Below the pieces are notes generated by a model. That model had not been told where the DNA came from, did not search any database, and saw only the letters and a list, made by a program, of their open reading frames with translations. Shown here in pieces: positions 8,600 to 17,439 of a stretch of 64,000 nucleotides of DNA. The first letter of the stretch is position 1. Every line of letters begins with the position of its first letter. A program made the position numbers and the translations under genes. The DNA is from Dolomitihabitans soli (lineage in GTDB: Bacteria; Actinomycetota; Actinomycetes; Streptosporangiales; Streptosporangiaceae), in contig NZ_JAKNTW010000002.1 in assembly GCF_022213955.1 (NCBI RefSeq), positions 558,001 to 622,000 on the forward strand. Direction: 5' to 3'.

Positions 8600-8850
8600 A
8601 AACACCTCCGGCCCTCACCCGCCCACGGCGAGCGCGTCACGGGCAGCCATCAGAGCGAAACAGCCCCAGGTCGAAGGGATGCGGCATGCTCATCAGCGGC
8701 GGCCAGGCCGACCCCCAAATCCGATCACGCGGGCTGGCCTCGACCAGAACCCGCCTCCCGGTGGCAAGCAGGAACCGCTTCAAATCAGGATCACGGCCGA
8801 ACTTGGCGATACTACAACGGACCACGATCTCGAAACTCCGGGCTACGCCC
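8600..8850 (-). pseudogene. NADAR-domain gene fragment
   Basis: Minus strand encodes FEIVVRCSIAKFGRDPDLKR and LATGRRVLVEASPRDRIWG, the core of the NADAR/YbiA family (ADP-ribose or riboflavin-intermediate N-glycosidases), then shifts frame at the C-terminus. Most of the N-terminal half is missing. A longer decayed copy lies at 15930-16508. Confidence 0.7.
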
Positions 8851-8866
8851 CATCATCAATGGCCTA

Positions 8867-9133
8867 TCATTCGTAAATCGCAGCGGCGATCAGAATTTCC
8901 GCAATGAACTGCCAAGACGGGCCACTCGTTACGATCTCACTAGGCAGATCTGAATCGTGCAGCCAAGCAGACATTGCCTCCAAATAATTATCTAGAGTCA
9001 AATTCTCCCAAGAATCCGGCTCCCCTGTCATGCTTTCACGAAGCTCGAGGATGAAATCCGACAAATCTTCCTTTGAGTGCACTCCCAGTAGAACTTCTTC
9101 GAGACTGTCCTTGTCGTCATTATTGGCCGCCAA
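8867..9133 (-). CDS. DUF7660-like small acidic protein
   Basis: An 88-residue acidic protein. The pattern ESMTGEPDSWENLTLDNYLE-A-SAWLHDSD, then PSWQFIAEILIAAAIYE, matches the DUF7660 family: small solitary proteins common beside polymorphic toxins and thought to be immunity-like (family knowledge; function unproven). Base composition is clearly AT-richer than the neighbours, suggesting separate acquisition. No toxin lies next to it; it is flanked by NADAR and IS1380 fragments. Confidence 0.75.
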   Translation of the reverse strand: MAANNDDKDSLEEVLLGVHSKEDLSDFILELRESMTGEPDSWENLTLDNYLEAMSAWLHDSDLPSEIVTSGPSWQFIAEILIAAAIYE

Positions 9134-9390
9134 TTAAAGCTTCTCCTCACAGGCCCAGAAGCCATACCAAGGCTTCGCCATCGAAGTAATACTAACGCCG
9201 CCCGAATGCGAATCGACTTGCCTTCGTTCTCAGCACTGAACTTCCTCTTGAACCCTCTTGGCCCACCTCCCCTGAGCACGGTTATCGGAACCGTTGGAGT
9301 CCAGCACCTCGAAGATCACGGCATCGGGTTCAGTTGGCGACGTCCGCCGGGCATCTCCCGGAGTTGGAAGGAGTACGGCCCATCCCTCGC

Positions 9391-9546
9391 TCACCCACCC
9401 ACGGCGAGCGCGACGTGCTCGCCGACCAGTCCGCTCAGGTCACAGCGCTCGGCCAGCCGCATCGCCGAGGCCAGCCCGCCATACGCGATCATGTGCTCAT
9501 CGTCGATGATCGCACGGGTCTTGGCGGAGGCATGAACCAATCGCAC
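9391..9546 (-). pseudogene. IS1380-like transposase N-terminal fragment
   Basis: A 51-codon frame from GTG 9546: IIDDEHMIAYGGLASAMRLA and ERCDLSGLVGEHV resemble the N-terminus of IS1380-family transposases. It stops at 9391-9393 and continues into sequence shared with the NADAR copies. Remnant only. Confidence 0.5.
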
Positions 9547-9717
9547 GTGGAGAGTGTCCTTTCGAACTGGTTGCTGGAAGCCTCAAGAACTCCCATCATC
9601 CCAGGCCAGAGGGCACTCTCTTCATTTGTTGAGCATTCGACTCAGAATCGGCTCCCTGGATCCAGGCTGAGCATTCAGGGAGATGCCCCCCGCAGTCGAT
9701 CACGATCGACTGTAGCC

Positions 9718-10707
9718 ATGACAGGCAGAATCGTGATGGCGGCGATGCTGGTCGTCGCCGCGTTCGTTGTCGCGCCCCAGGCAGCGGCGGCGCGATCGGC
9801 ATGCACCTGGCGGATGCAGGCGCTCCAGGCGCCCACCGGCGCGACACAGCACCAGGTCGACGCCACCGACCACAACGGCGGCTACTCCGGCAGAGCCTAC
9901 TTCTCCGACACCGGCTGGCGGATCATCTACTGGAAGAACGGCCGGGTCATCGACTACGGATCGTCCGGCCACGGCACCGACCGGGTTGTGGCCCAGAACA
10001 GCAGCGGGACCATCGCGGGAACGTCCGTGACGGGCCTGGGAGCGTCCGCGATCTCCTTCCGCATCCGCGACGGCCAGCGGGAGAGACTGACCCCGCTGCC
10101 CGGCGCGGAGCTGAACAGCAGGGCCATCGGGATCACCGAGAACGGCGACGTCTACGGCAACGCCGTGGTCTGGCAGGGCACCACCACCGTTGCCGTGGTG
10201 GTGCGCTGGCCACACGACCGGCCGGGCGTCGTCGAGCAGGTGACGGATATACCCGAGGGCATGAGGGTGTTCGACGTGGACCACGACGGCACCTTGCTGG
10301 TGGGGACGGAAACGACCTATCCGTGGCCGCACCTGTGGCGCGACGGCCGGCTCACCCGCCTGCCGGAGGCGCCGGACATGCAGCACGGGTACGCCCGGAC
10401 CATCACCGATGGGCTGGTGGCCGGATCGCTCCGGCTGGGCTCCGACCCGAACCGGCCGGCGTACTGGGACCGGAACGGGCAGCCGCACGTGCTGCCCCAG
10501 AGCTCGCTGGCCGCGCACATCAACAGGAACGGGCTCATCGTCAGCTCCCTGACGTCCACGCCGTTCCAGGTCTGGCGGTACGGAACGCTGGTGGGCCAGC
10601 TCAGCGATGCCGCCTCCGTCACGACGATCGGGGACGACGACACCATCGGCGGTACGACGCGCGGCCCGAACAATCAGCCGGCCGCAGCCGTCTGGCGGTG
10701 CACATGA
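9718..10707 (+). CDS. Secreted beta-repeat protein (HAF/propeller-like)
   Basis: A 329-residue protein from ATG 9718 with a Sec signal (MTGRIVMAAMLVVAAFVVAPQ, cleavage after AAA about residue 25). The rest is a run of short beta modules, each with an N-G-x-I/V and W-R-x-G pattern (DYGSSGHGTD, SRAIGITENGDVYG, VDHDGTLLVG, INRNGLIVSS), like extracellular HAF-repeat or propeller proteins. Upstream in-frame sequence belongs to a transposon scar and is not part of the gene. Substrate unknown. Confidence 0.75.
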   Translation: MTGRIVMAAMLVVAAFVVAPQAAAARSACTWRMQALQAPTGATQHQVDATDHNGGYSGRAYFSDTGWRIIYWKNGRVIDYGSSGHGTDRVVAQNSSGTIAGTSVTGLGASAISFRIRDGQRERLTPLPGAELNSRAIGITENGDVYGNAVVWQGTTTVAVVVRWPHDRPGVVEQVTDIPEGMRVFDVDHDGTLLVGTETTYPWPHLWRDGRLTRLPEAPDMQHGYARTITDGLVAGSLRLGSDPNRPAYWDRNGQPHVLPQSSLAAHINRNGLIVSSLTSTPFQVWRYGTLVGQLSDAASVTTIGDDDTIGGTTRGPNNQPAAAVWRCT

Positions 10708-10794
10708 GAGGGCATTTGATTTGAGTAAATTGCACCTTGTGTTCTGGAAGAGCCAGGTTTCGTGATAAACACCCCAAATTAGGACTGGAGGAAC

Positions 10795-11544
10795 GTGCAC
10801 GAGATACCTCAACCCCACCCTGCGTTCGAGGCCGACTATGACCTGTTCTGGCGCCGTTACCGTTCCGAGAAGGCCGAGGCCCAGGAGCTCGACACTATTG
10901 AGCAGCTGGGTGCCCTGCGCCCCGGTATGCGTGTGCTCGACCTGGCTTGCGGCTTCGGGCGTATTTCGAATGGCCTCGCGGCCCGCGGCCTGGAGATTGT
11001 CGGGATCGACTCGAGCACCCACCTTCTCGAGATCGCTCGCAAGGAGGGGCACCCTGCGGCGACCTATGTGCACGGCGACATGCGAAATCCGCAGGTAGAT
11101 GAGGGCTTTGAGGTCGTATTGGTGTGGTCGACGTCGCTGGGTTACTACGAGGAATCCGACGACGAGGCGACCTTGTCATCAGCCTTGCAGGCCCTCGTTC
11201 CAGGCGGTCGGCTGCTCGTCGAGAGCCGTCACTGGGACGCCTTCGGCCGTACCTTCGACCCTTACACCGAGAAGCGCTATGACGGCGACGTCCTGCGCGA
11301 GTGGCACCGCTATGACCCGCTTCTGGGACGGCAGATCACCGAGCAAGAAGTCGTCATCGACGGGCGCTGCACCCAGCGCAGCTACCACGTTCGGCGCTAC
11401 GGCATTCCCGAGTTGCGGTCGTTCATCCTTCGCCTGGGATATGACCGGGTCACAGCGCACGATGAGTGTGGTCGACCGCTGACGCCGACGAGCGAGCGAG
11501 CCGTGTTGAGGGCTTACCGACCGCTAATCGGCGACGAACACTAG
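10795..11544 (+). CDS. Class I SAM-dependent methyltransferase
   Basis: A 249-residue protein from GTG 10795 behind a close GGAGG. Motif I MRVLDLACGFGRISNGLA and an acidic second strand EIVGIDSS mark a Rossmann-fold methyltransferase of the Methyltransf_25/11 group; VVLVWSTSLGYYEESDD is the post-motif region. The substrate cannot be read from the sequence. It stands alone between the secreted protein and an IS copy. Confidence 0.85.
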   Translation: MHEIPQPHPAFEADYDLFWRRYRSEKAEAQELDTIEQLGALRPGMRVLDLACGFGRISNGLAARGLEIVGIDSSTHLLEIARKEGHPAATYVHGDMRNPQVDEGFEVVLVWSTSLGYYEESDDEATLSSALQALVPGGRLLVESRHWDAFGRTFDPYTEKRYDGDVLREWHRYDPLLGRQITEQEVVIDGRCTQRSYHVRRYGIPELRSFILRLGYDRVTAHDECGRPLTPTSERAVLRAYRPLIGDEH

Positions 11545-11697
11545 ACCAGGACCGCTGCCCGGCTAAGTGCCCGTGTACAAACCGATCCTGTGGGGCTCAA
11601 GAACTCGAATCACTTCCAGCGCAGAGCCCTTCGTCCGGTGAACGGAAGGACTCAGGGGCGCCGAATGGCCGGTCCAGATCGCCTGCGATCATGTTTC

Positions 11698-12789
11698 GTG
11701 ATCTTGTCTACGGTGTACGCCGTCACCCGGCGTCTGTTGTCTTCGCCCGCGCTGCTGCTACAAAGGAGTGTCTCCAAGGAGGCGGAACTGCTGGTGCTTC
11801 GGCATCAGAATGCGGTCCTGCGCCGTCAGGTCCCGCGGGTGCGTTACGAGCCGGCCGACCGCCTGTGGTTCGCGGCGCTCTCGCACCTGATACCCCGCCG
11901 CCACTGGCGGAGGATCTTCCCGATAACCCCAGCCACGTTGCTGGCCTGACACCGCAAACTCGCGGCGAAGAAGTGGGACTACAGCAACCGTCGCAGTCCC
12001 GGACGACCGCCCACCGCCGCTGCGATCAAGGCCCTCATCCTGCGCATGGCCACGGAGAACCCTCGCTGGGGCCACCGGCGCATCCACGGCGAACTGACCC
12101 GCCTCGGCCACCAGATCTCGGCTTCTACCATGTGGAACATCCTCAACCGGGCCGGGATCGACCCCACCCCGCGCCGCAGCGGGCCGACATGGAAGCAGTT
12201 CCTGACCGCCCAGGCCGAGCACATCGTCGCCGTCGACTTCCTGCACGTAGACACCGCTAACCTCACACGCCAGCACGCCCTGATCATGCTCAAACACGGC
12301 AGCCGCCGCGCCCACCTGCTCGGCGCCACCACCAACCCCACCGGCCCATGGACCGCCCAGGCCGCCCGTAACTTCCTGATGAACACCGACACCGGCACCG
12401 ACATGAGGAAGCTGAAGTTCCTGATCCGCGCACGCGGCGGCCAATTCACCGATGCCTTCGACACGGTCTTCGCCGACGCCGGCCTACGGGTCATCAAGAG
12501 CCCACCGCAGGCCCCGAAAGCGAACGCCCACTGCGAAAGGATCATCGGCACCCTACGCCGCGAACTCCTGGACAGAGTGCTCATCCTCAACGAGCAGCAT
12601 CTGCGCCGAACACTCACCCGCTACCTGGCGCACTACAACACGGCCCGACCTCACCGCGGCATGGGGCAGTTGTCCCCATCGCAAGCCGAAACAACAAGCC
12701 CACCAACCCCAATTGACCTGGCCGACCACCGAGTCCACCGCAGAGCCATCCTCGGCGGCCTCATCAACGAGTACCGGATCGCCAGCTGA
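11698..12789 (+). pseudogene. IS3-like/rve transposase with one nonsense codon
   Basis: Full-length integrase-core transposase ([82 protein letters not shown]) broken only by TGA at 11947-11949, where the family has Trp (LLA[15 protein letters not shown]). DDE residues downstream are present. Start GTG 11698. A single G-to-A change has probably silenced it recently. Confidence 0.8.
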
Positions 12790-12882
12790 CACCATCAAGA
12801 AACCGCAGGTCGGGCACCGAATCCAATTATCGAGCCCCACAGCCGTAGATCTTCACGCACAACTCGGCGATACCGTGACGAT

Positions 12883-14067
12883 ATGACTACTTTTCGAGAG
12901 ACTTATGAGTCTCTCAACCTCGAGCCCAAACCGATCCGGGCACACCTCCTTGCCTGCACCACCGTAGTGTTCGGCGACGACTACTACGCGGGCCGCCGCG
13001 AGACGATCAACCTCTCCGGGTTAGTTCAGATCAACACGTGGCCGATGCCCGGCTTCGAGACCCGCGTGGACGACAGTGGCTACGCCGAGCTTGAGCAGGA
13101 GCTGATCAGCTCTCCCGAGACGGGCGTCAAGGGCTTCAGCTACGAACTCGACGACCGTATCCAACTGCTGTCCAACCCGCTCCTGTCCAGCATCGGGCTC
13201 GTGCGGCAGATCGCGCCGGGCAAGAATTTCCCGGCGCAGATGCACATCCGCCGCTTCGGCATCCTGGAGACCAGCACCCTGCGCCTGGTGCACCGCAACG
13301 CCATCGACACGTACGCCGTCATCGACAACGTCCCCCCATACAAGAAGCCGCTCACCGGGGCCTACCACGGCGCCCCACGCGGCGACGGCCCGTTCGACAT
13401 CGCCCACGCGCCGAACGTGCTGCGCGCCACCACCCTGCCCGAGGCGTGGTATCCGGCCGACGACGACAACGAGCCGACCGGCATCACGCCCACGCTGTTC
13501 TTCGCCCCGAGCGCGGCCCCGTTCATGTCGATGCTCGTCGACCCCTCCATGATCATGCAGGTGTCGATGGAAGGCACCGTCGGCGTCGAGATCAACGGCA
13601 AGACCGAGCGCATCGACCTGGCCGGCGACTACCTCAATGCGGCGGGCGCCGAGATCTTGCTGTTCGGGCCCGACAAGCATGATGGCGGTGCCGGCGTGCA
13701 GGCCCAGATGTCGCGCCTGGCCATGGTCGGTCACAGCGACGCCCTCGGCGGCCGCGTGATGCTGCGCGCCAGCTGGCCGCGGCCGTCCGGCGGCACCCTC
13801 GGCGAGGGGAACGAGGACAGCCTGAGCCGGGTGCGGTTCGCCAGCGATCTGCACCTGGACGCCGAGTTCGAGATCGTCACCCCGGCCGGCACCCTGTATG
13901 CGGCCAACCCGGTACGCCTCGGCGGCAAGCTCAAGGACCTTGAGCCCGCCGGCAGCGAACTGGCCATGGACAGCGTGGACATACCGATCCTCAGCGCCGA
14001 CGGGACGGCCAAGGCGCGTCTGACCGGCGTGCGGTTCACCATGCGGGACGCGTCCGTCGGCGAGTAG
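12883..14067 (+). CDS. Conserved actinobacterial protein of unknown function
   Basis: A 394-residue cytosolic protein, start ATG 12883, with no signal peptide, membrane segment or catalytic motif. Recognisable stretches include TTVVFGDDYYAGRRETINLS, INTWPMPGFETRVDDSGYAE and RRFGILETSTLRLVHRN. The N- and C-terminal halves both look like beta-sandwich modules (VRFTMRDA and VRFASDLHLDAEFEIV), perhaps a duplicated fold. The style recalls secondary-metabolism accessory DUFs (DUF6004/6073-like), but I cannot confirm a family. Confidence 0.6.
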   Translation: MTTFRETYESLNLEPKPIRAHLLACTTVVFGDDYYAGRRETINLSGLVQINTWPMPGFETRVDDSGYAELEQELISSPETGVKGFSYELDDRIQLLSNPLLSSIGLVRQIAPGKNFPAQMHIRRFGILETSTLRLVHRNAIDTYAVIDNVPPYKKPLTGAYHGAPRGDGPFDIAHAPNVLRATTLPEAWYPADDDNEPTGITPTLFFAPSAAPFMSMLVDPSMIMQVSMEGTVGVEINGKTERIDLAGDYLNAAGAEILLFGPDKHDGGAGVQAQMSRLAMVGHSDALGGRVMLRASWPRPSGGTLGEGNEDSLSRVRFASDLHLDAEFEIVTPAGTLYAANPVRLGGKLKDLEPAGSELAMDSVDIPILSADGTAKARLTGVRFTMRDASVGE

Positions 14068-14339
14068 GCATACGTCAACGGCTGATGGCCCGCCGAGGAG
14101 GGAAGGCAATCCGGGCGGACCGAACCGATAGCGGCTGTCGACGTCAGCCACGCTCAGGCACCGAACGAAGACGCCGCGATACTCGCGGAAGGCAGCGCTC
14201 ACATCGCTCTTTTCGTATAGGTCGAACAGCCGGGCTGGCGAGGACGTTGACCAGCTGACTTCGCGTCTCGTGTGACCGCTGCGCGACATTCGGCACCCGC
14301 AATCAGGCTTCCGACTCACCACGGTGCATCCGACATCCG

Positions 14340-14564
14340 GTGCCGGCACGGCGATGTGGGCGGTGGCGAGGCGCCCGTCTCGGGCGTCGCAGGGCGCGTC
14401 TTCACGGGTCGATGTACAAGATCTGTACGCGCGAGCCCGCTAGGAGCCCGCAGCCCCTAGAAAAAAATTCCAAAAGGCCGCTGACCCGCGCGTTTGCGCA
14501 GGTCAGCGGCCTGAGGTGCGGTGCGCCGCCAGGGACTCGAACCACGGACCCGCTGATTAAGAGT
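14340..14564. repeat. Left att-like repeat: tRNA-Lys 3' end plus downstream sequence
   Basis: 14409-14564 matches 61479-61634 in the same orientation, with about 143 of 156 positions identical by eye; weaker similarity reaches back to about 14340. 14522-14564 reproduces the last 43 bases of the minus-strand tRNA-Lys(CTT), from the anticodon loop to the 3' end. Such a partial tRNA copy is the usual mark left by tyrosine-integrase elements inserted at tRNA 3' ends. Contains GTACA-AGATC-TGTAC (14414-14428), an inverted repeat kept in both copies. Confidence 0.75.
14476..14511 (-). terminator. tRNA-type terminator copy
   Basis: GGCCGCTGACC...GGTCAGCGGCC with a GCGC-GTTT-GCGC inner stem; read on the minus strand it is followed by a T-rich run. 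The counterpart beside the real tRNA is at 61546-61581. Confidence 0.65.
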
Positions 14565-14662
14565 GCACTGGACCGCCTGCCACACCATGCCGCGACATAT
14601 CATCCCGCCCCGATTCATGCCGTTACGTACAGCTACGCCATCCCCTCGTGCTGCCAGATGCC

Positions 14663-14712
14663 ACCTACTGATGCCCCGTCGCGGGACATCCGAGCCCGCA
14701 ACGAGCCCGCAC
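14663..14712. repeat. 50-bp direct repeat, copy B
   Basis: Partner of 431-480 (46/50 identical), lying about 100 bp inside the left att-like repeat. Confidence 0.65.
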
Positions 14713-14797
14713 ACGACCGCTGGTTGCCCAAGCCCTCAGACTCAGGACATATGCGTCACCTCTGCCCTGCTCCCCTTTTCGTATCGTGAAACAGGTC

Positions 14798-15022
14798 TTA
14801 CTCGCGCTGCTGTCCATTGCAGCCGTGAGCCGGATGGAGGGGAGCTCCACAGGGGAGCTGGTAGCGATGTTTGAGGTACAGCAATCGGATTAGGGAACGG
14901 TGCATGAACCGCTCGCCATCCAGGTAGGCATCGATACACGCCAGCTCTGGCGGCAGCCGCCTCACCTCCTCCGGCAGCAGCGTCTCCCACAAGGCGACCT
15001 GTCGTCCCGAGACCTGTAACAC
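14798..15022 (-). pseudogene. IS1182/ISNCY-like transposase N-terminal remnant
   Basis: LLPEEVRRLPPELACIDAYL, then LIRLLYLKHRYQL, is the N-terminal signature of IS1182-type transposases, but about 20 residues between the two blocks are deleted and the frame dies shortly after. Remnant. Confidence 0.6.
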
Positions 15023-15323
15023 CGGCCACCACCTCCGGCGGGAAGGACACCGACGTCATTCTCCGCCGGCGAGCCGTTGAGCCCTGTGATCGCCGTCGGG
15101 TGTGTCCAGTTAACAAACACCGTACAGTCCCTCGCCGTCCGAAACCCTTAACTTGAGCGACTTCTTCAGGAGCAGGTAGTCGGCCTGGCGACCGTCGTCG
15201 CTGACCTGGGGTTGGACCTTAAGACCGGGATCAAGGCTGCCGCGCAGAACTGTCGCCTGGTTGGATGAGTGTCGGGCGCCGGGTCGGCGGTGATGTGGAG
15301 CAACGAGTGCGAAGGACTGTCAG

Positions 15324-15845
15324 GTGGAGGACGAAGCGCGGCTGTGGGCGTTGGTAGAGGCTGCATGGGCGCCCCTGGGGATGGAGGTCAACCAGGCGCG
15401 GCAAGCGCTGGCACGCCGAACGCCGGTGCCGGATGAGGAGTTGGATGGTGTGCCAGCCTTCTCCCTTGTGGACGATGCGCTGGAGGACTTCTTGAGCAAC
15501 CTCACCGTCAGCAGCGAGAATCTGTCGGCCGAGGAGTTGACCAGTCTTGATCGAGCGGTCGAACGCCTGCTCTACGAGATCGACCGCGCCGACGTCCATG
15601 AAGTGGCCGATGGCTCGGCTGACGGCTTCCTGTACGCGCGCGGCTTCATCGTTGCGCTGGGCCGAGACTTCTACACCGCCGTGACCCGTAATCCGCAGAT
15701 GGCGGTGCTGGACGCCAGGTGCGAGGAGATGTGCTATTTCTTCGCGCACGTGCATGACCAGAAGTTCGGGGACTTCCCAGACACCGGTTTGGGCATCTCC
15801 CGTGAATCCGGCTGCAATCCCCAAGGGTGGCCCTCCTCCCCCTGA
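15324..15845 (+). CDS. DUF4240 domain protein
   Basis: A 173-residue intact protein matching the DUF4240 pattern: RLWALVEAAW at the start, EELTSLDRAVERLLYEIDRA, then DGFLYARGFIVALGRDFY and MAVLDARCEEMCYFFAHVHD and a C-terminal ISRESGCNPQGW. DUF4240 proteins are small cytosolic proteins frequent near polymorphic toxins, with unknown biochemical role. Start ATG 15324 follows GGAGG closely. It is the first intact gene inside the left att-like repeat. Confidence 0.8.
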   Translation: MEDEARLWALVEAAWAPLGMEVNQARQALARRTPVPDEELDGVPAFSLVDDALEDFLSNLTVSSENLSAEELTSLDRAVERLLYEIDRADVHEVADGSADGFLYARGFIVALGRDFYTAVTRNPQMAVLDARCEEMCYFFAHVHDQKFGDFPDTGLGISRESGCNPQGWPSSP

Positions 15846-15929
15846 GCACAGTTATCGGGACCGTGGGCGCCCAGCACCTCGAAGATCACGGCATCGGGTT
15901 CAGCGGGCGAAGTCCGCCGGGCATCTCCG

Positions 15930-16508
15930 GGAGTTGGAAGGAGTAGCGGCCCATCCCCCACCCACCAACCCACGGCGAGCACGTCGCGCGCGGCCATCAG
16001 AGCGAAGCCGAGCAGGTTCAAACCCTGCCAAGTCGACGGGGATGCGGCACGCTCATCAGGAGCGGTCAGGGCCGATCCCCCAGATCCGATCGCGCGGGCC
16101 GGCCTCGACCAGAACCCGCCTCCCGGTGGCAAGCCGGAACCGCTTCAAATCGGGATCATGGCCGAACTTGGCGATGCTGCCACGAACCACGATCTCGAAA
16201 CGGCGGGCCCGCCACGTCTGCTCGTCGAAGTCCCATACGGCACGGCCGAGCGCCTTGGCCTCACCGGGATGACTCGCCGCCAGGAACTTGACAGCAGTCT
16301 GGTGATCCTCGAAAGCCACGCCATGTACGCCAGCATGTAATGCTCAGCGGAGGCGAAGGTGTGACCGTCCTGGGCGAAGGAGACCGGCCACCTGCGAAAG
16401 GCAACCGGAGCCGATACCGCCGTCGCGGGCGGGCTTGTGGCCCCAGAAGAACAAGAAGCGCAATAGACGACCCGCCTGCTCGACGGCGATCGCCTCGGCC
16501 ACGGTCAT
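15930..16508 (-). pseudogene. NADAR-family gene broken by several frameshifts
   Basis: Read through three frames, the minus strand gives a near-complete NADAR protein: TVAEAIAVEQAGR and LFFWGHKPARDGGIGSGCLS; after a shift AEHYMLAYM; then EDHQTAVKFLAASHPGEAKA, DEQTWRARRFEIVVRGSIAK, KRFRLATGRRVLVEAGPRDR; after another shift NLLGFALMAARDVLAVG. NADAR enzymes cleave N-glycosidic bonds, including removal of ADP-ribose from DNA or nucleotides in conflict systems (family knowledge). With at least three frameshifts this copy is dead. It shares sequence with the fragments at 8600-8850 and 9290-9400. Confidence 0.8.
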
Positions 16509-16608
16509 GGGCAGCGGATCGGACACGACAGCAACCGTGCCACACACGACCTGAACCCGGCCAGCGGATATCGCAGCGGTCCGAGCACGCAGAAATCGCT
16601 TGACCATG

Positions 16609-16971
16609 AACGTATTTCACTCTACTTCGCGGGTCTGGAGAACGAAGATGGCTTTGATGATTTGACCTGCGCGAAGGGACAACAGCGGGATGAGAGTGGT
16701 GGCGATTCCACCCAGTCGTTGAAGCTACGATCAGGTAAACGTTTATGGTTTCGCCAACACTTTCTTGGCGATCCGAGCAAACGGTTAAGTGGAGACGAGA
16801 CCAGCTATATCAAAACCCGATGGTAGTACAGGACGGGTTCGCTCAGGGGGAACGGTCAAACACTGCTGAAGCCCAGCCGCAAGCTGACCGTTAGAAAGGA
16901 GAGGGAGGCTGTGTGGCAGGGCTTCGGAGCAGCGAGTTCATACGGCATCATCGCCAAATCCGATCTACGGG
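16609..16971. other. Gene-free stretch, possible structured RNA remnant
   Basis: No supported gene. The segment about 16800-16900 has many short self-complementary blocks (GAAGCCCAGCC, AAGCTGACCGTTAG, GAAAGGAGAGGGAGG) in an arrangement that faintly recalls the region before the ORF of bacterial group II introns, but no reverse transcriptase is present. A 49-codon frame (16745-16894) is the longest reading frame. Left unassigned. Confidence 0.3.
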
Positions 16972-17439
16972 TCAGAATGTCAGCTCATCAAAAACCTTGT
17001 GCCAGGGGCCAAGTCCATGAAATCCACGGAGGGCCGCTTCGAAGACAGCAGGAGAGTACGATTTTTGGTTCTTCATCCCACTCGCCTGCTCTGGAGAAAT
17101 CGAGGCTCCCAGATTTCCGCGAATATCCGTAATACGGTATTCTCCAGGCGGCACAACCCAGACCTTGTATTCGGGAGCAGTAATTCCTTTGAATACTTCT
17201 CGATTCCCAATTATCGGCCAGACGCCGTCCGTGATTCGAATATCCATTGTCTCCGCAAGGAAGAGTGGCTCATCGAGTTCGAGCGACTTAATATCACAAG
17301 AGCCATCGGCATCCAGGAGTTCAGAGAACACTGCCAGCAGGACATCGCCATCCATTTTCTCGACGACCTGAGCCAGAGCAATCTTCTCGTCGGTCACCGA
17401 GATAGAGAGAACATCACCCTTCCTATATTTCTTTAGCAT
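16972..17439 (-). CDS. Imm26-like immunity protein for the Rhs toxin
   Basis: A 155-residue protein opening with KKYRKGDVLSISVTDEKIAL and a beta-rich body typical of the Imm26 immunity family (KGDVFxI.L.D start, later VFSELLD and GITAPEYKVW). Its ATG overlaps the toxin stop (17433-17439), so both come from one transcript in the fixed toxin-then-immunity order. It should bind and block the nuclease tip of the Rhs protein in the cytosol. The gene is AT-richer than the Rhs core, like the toxin tip, suggesting that tip and immunity gene travel together. Confidence 0.75.
   Translation of the reverse strand: MLKKYRKGDVLSISVTDEKIALAQVVEKMDGDVLLAVFSELLDADGSCDIKSLELDEPLFLAETMDIRITDGVWPIIGNREVFKGITAPEYKVWVVPPGEYRITDIRGNLGASISPEQASGMKNQKSYSPAVFEAALRGFHGLGPWHKVFDELTF

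Noticed and set aside
14522-14600. Second full tRNA-Lys gene
   Set aside because: Only the 3' 43 bases match; the anticodon 5' stem, D arm and acceptor 5' strand are replaced by unrelated sequence.
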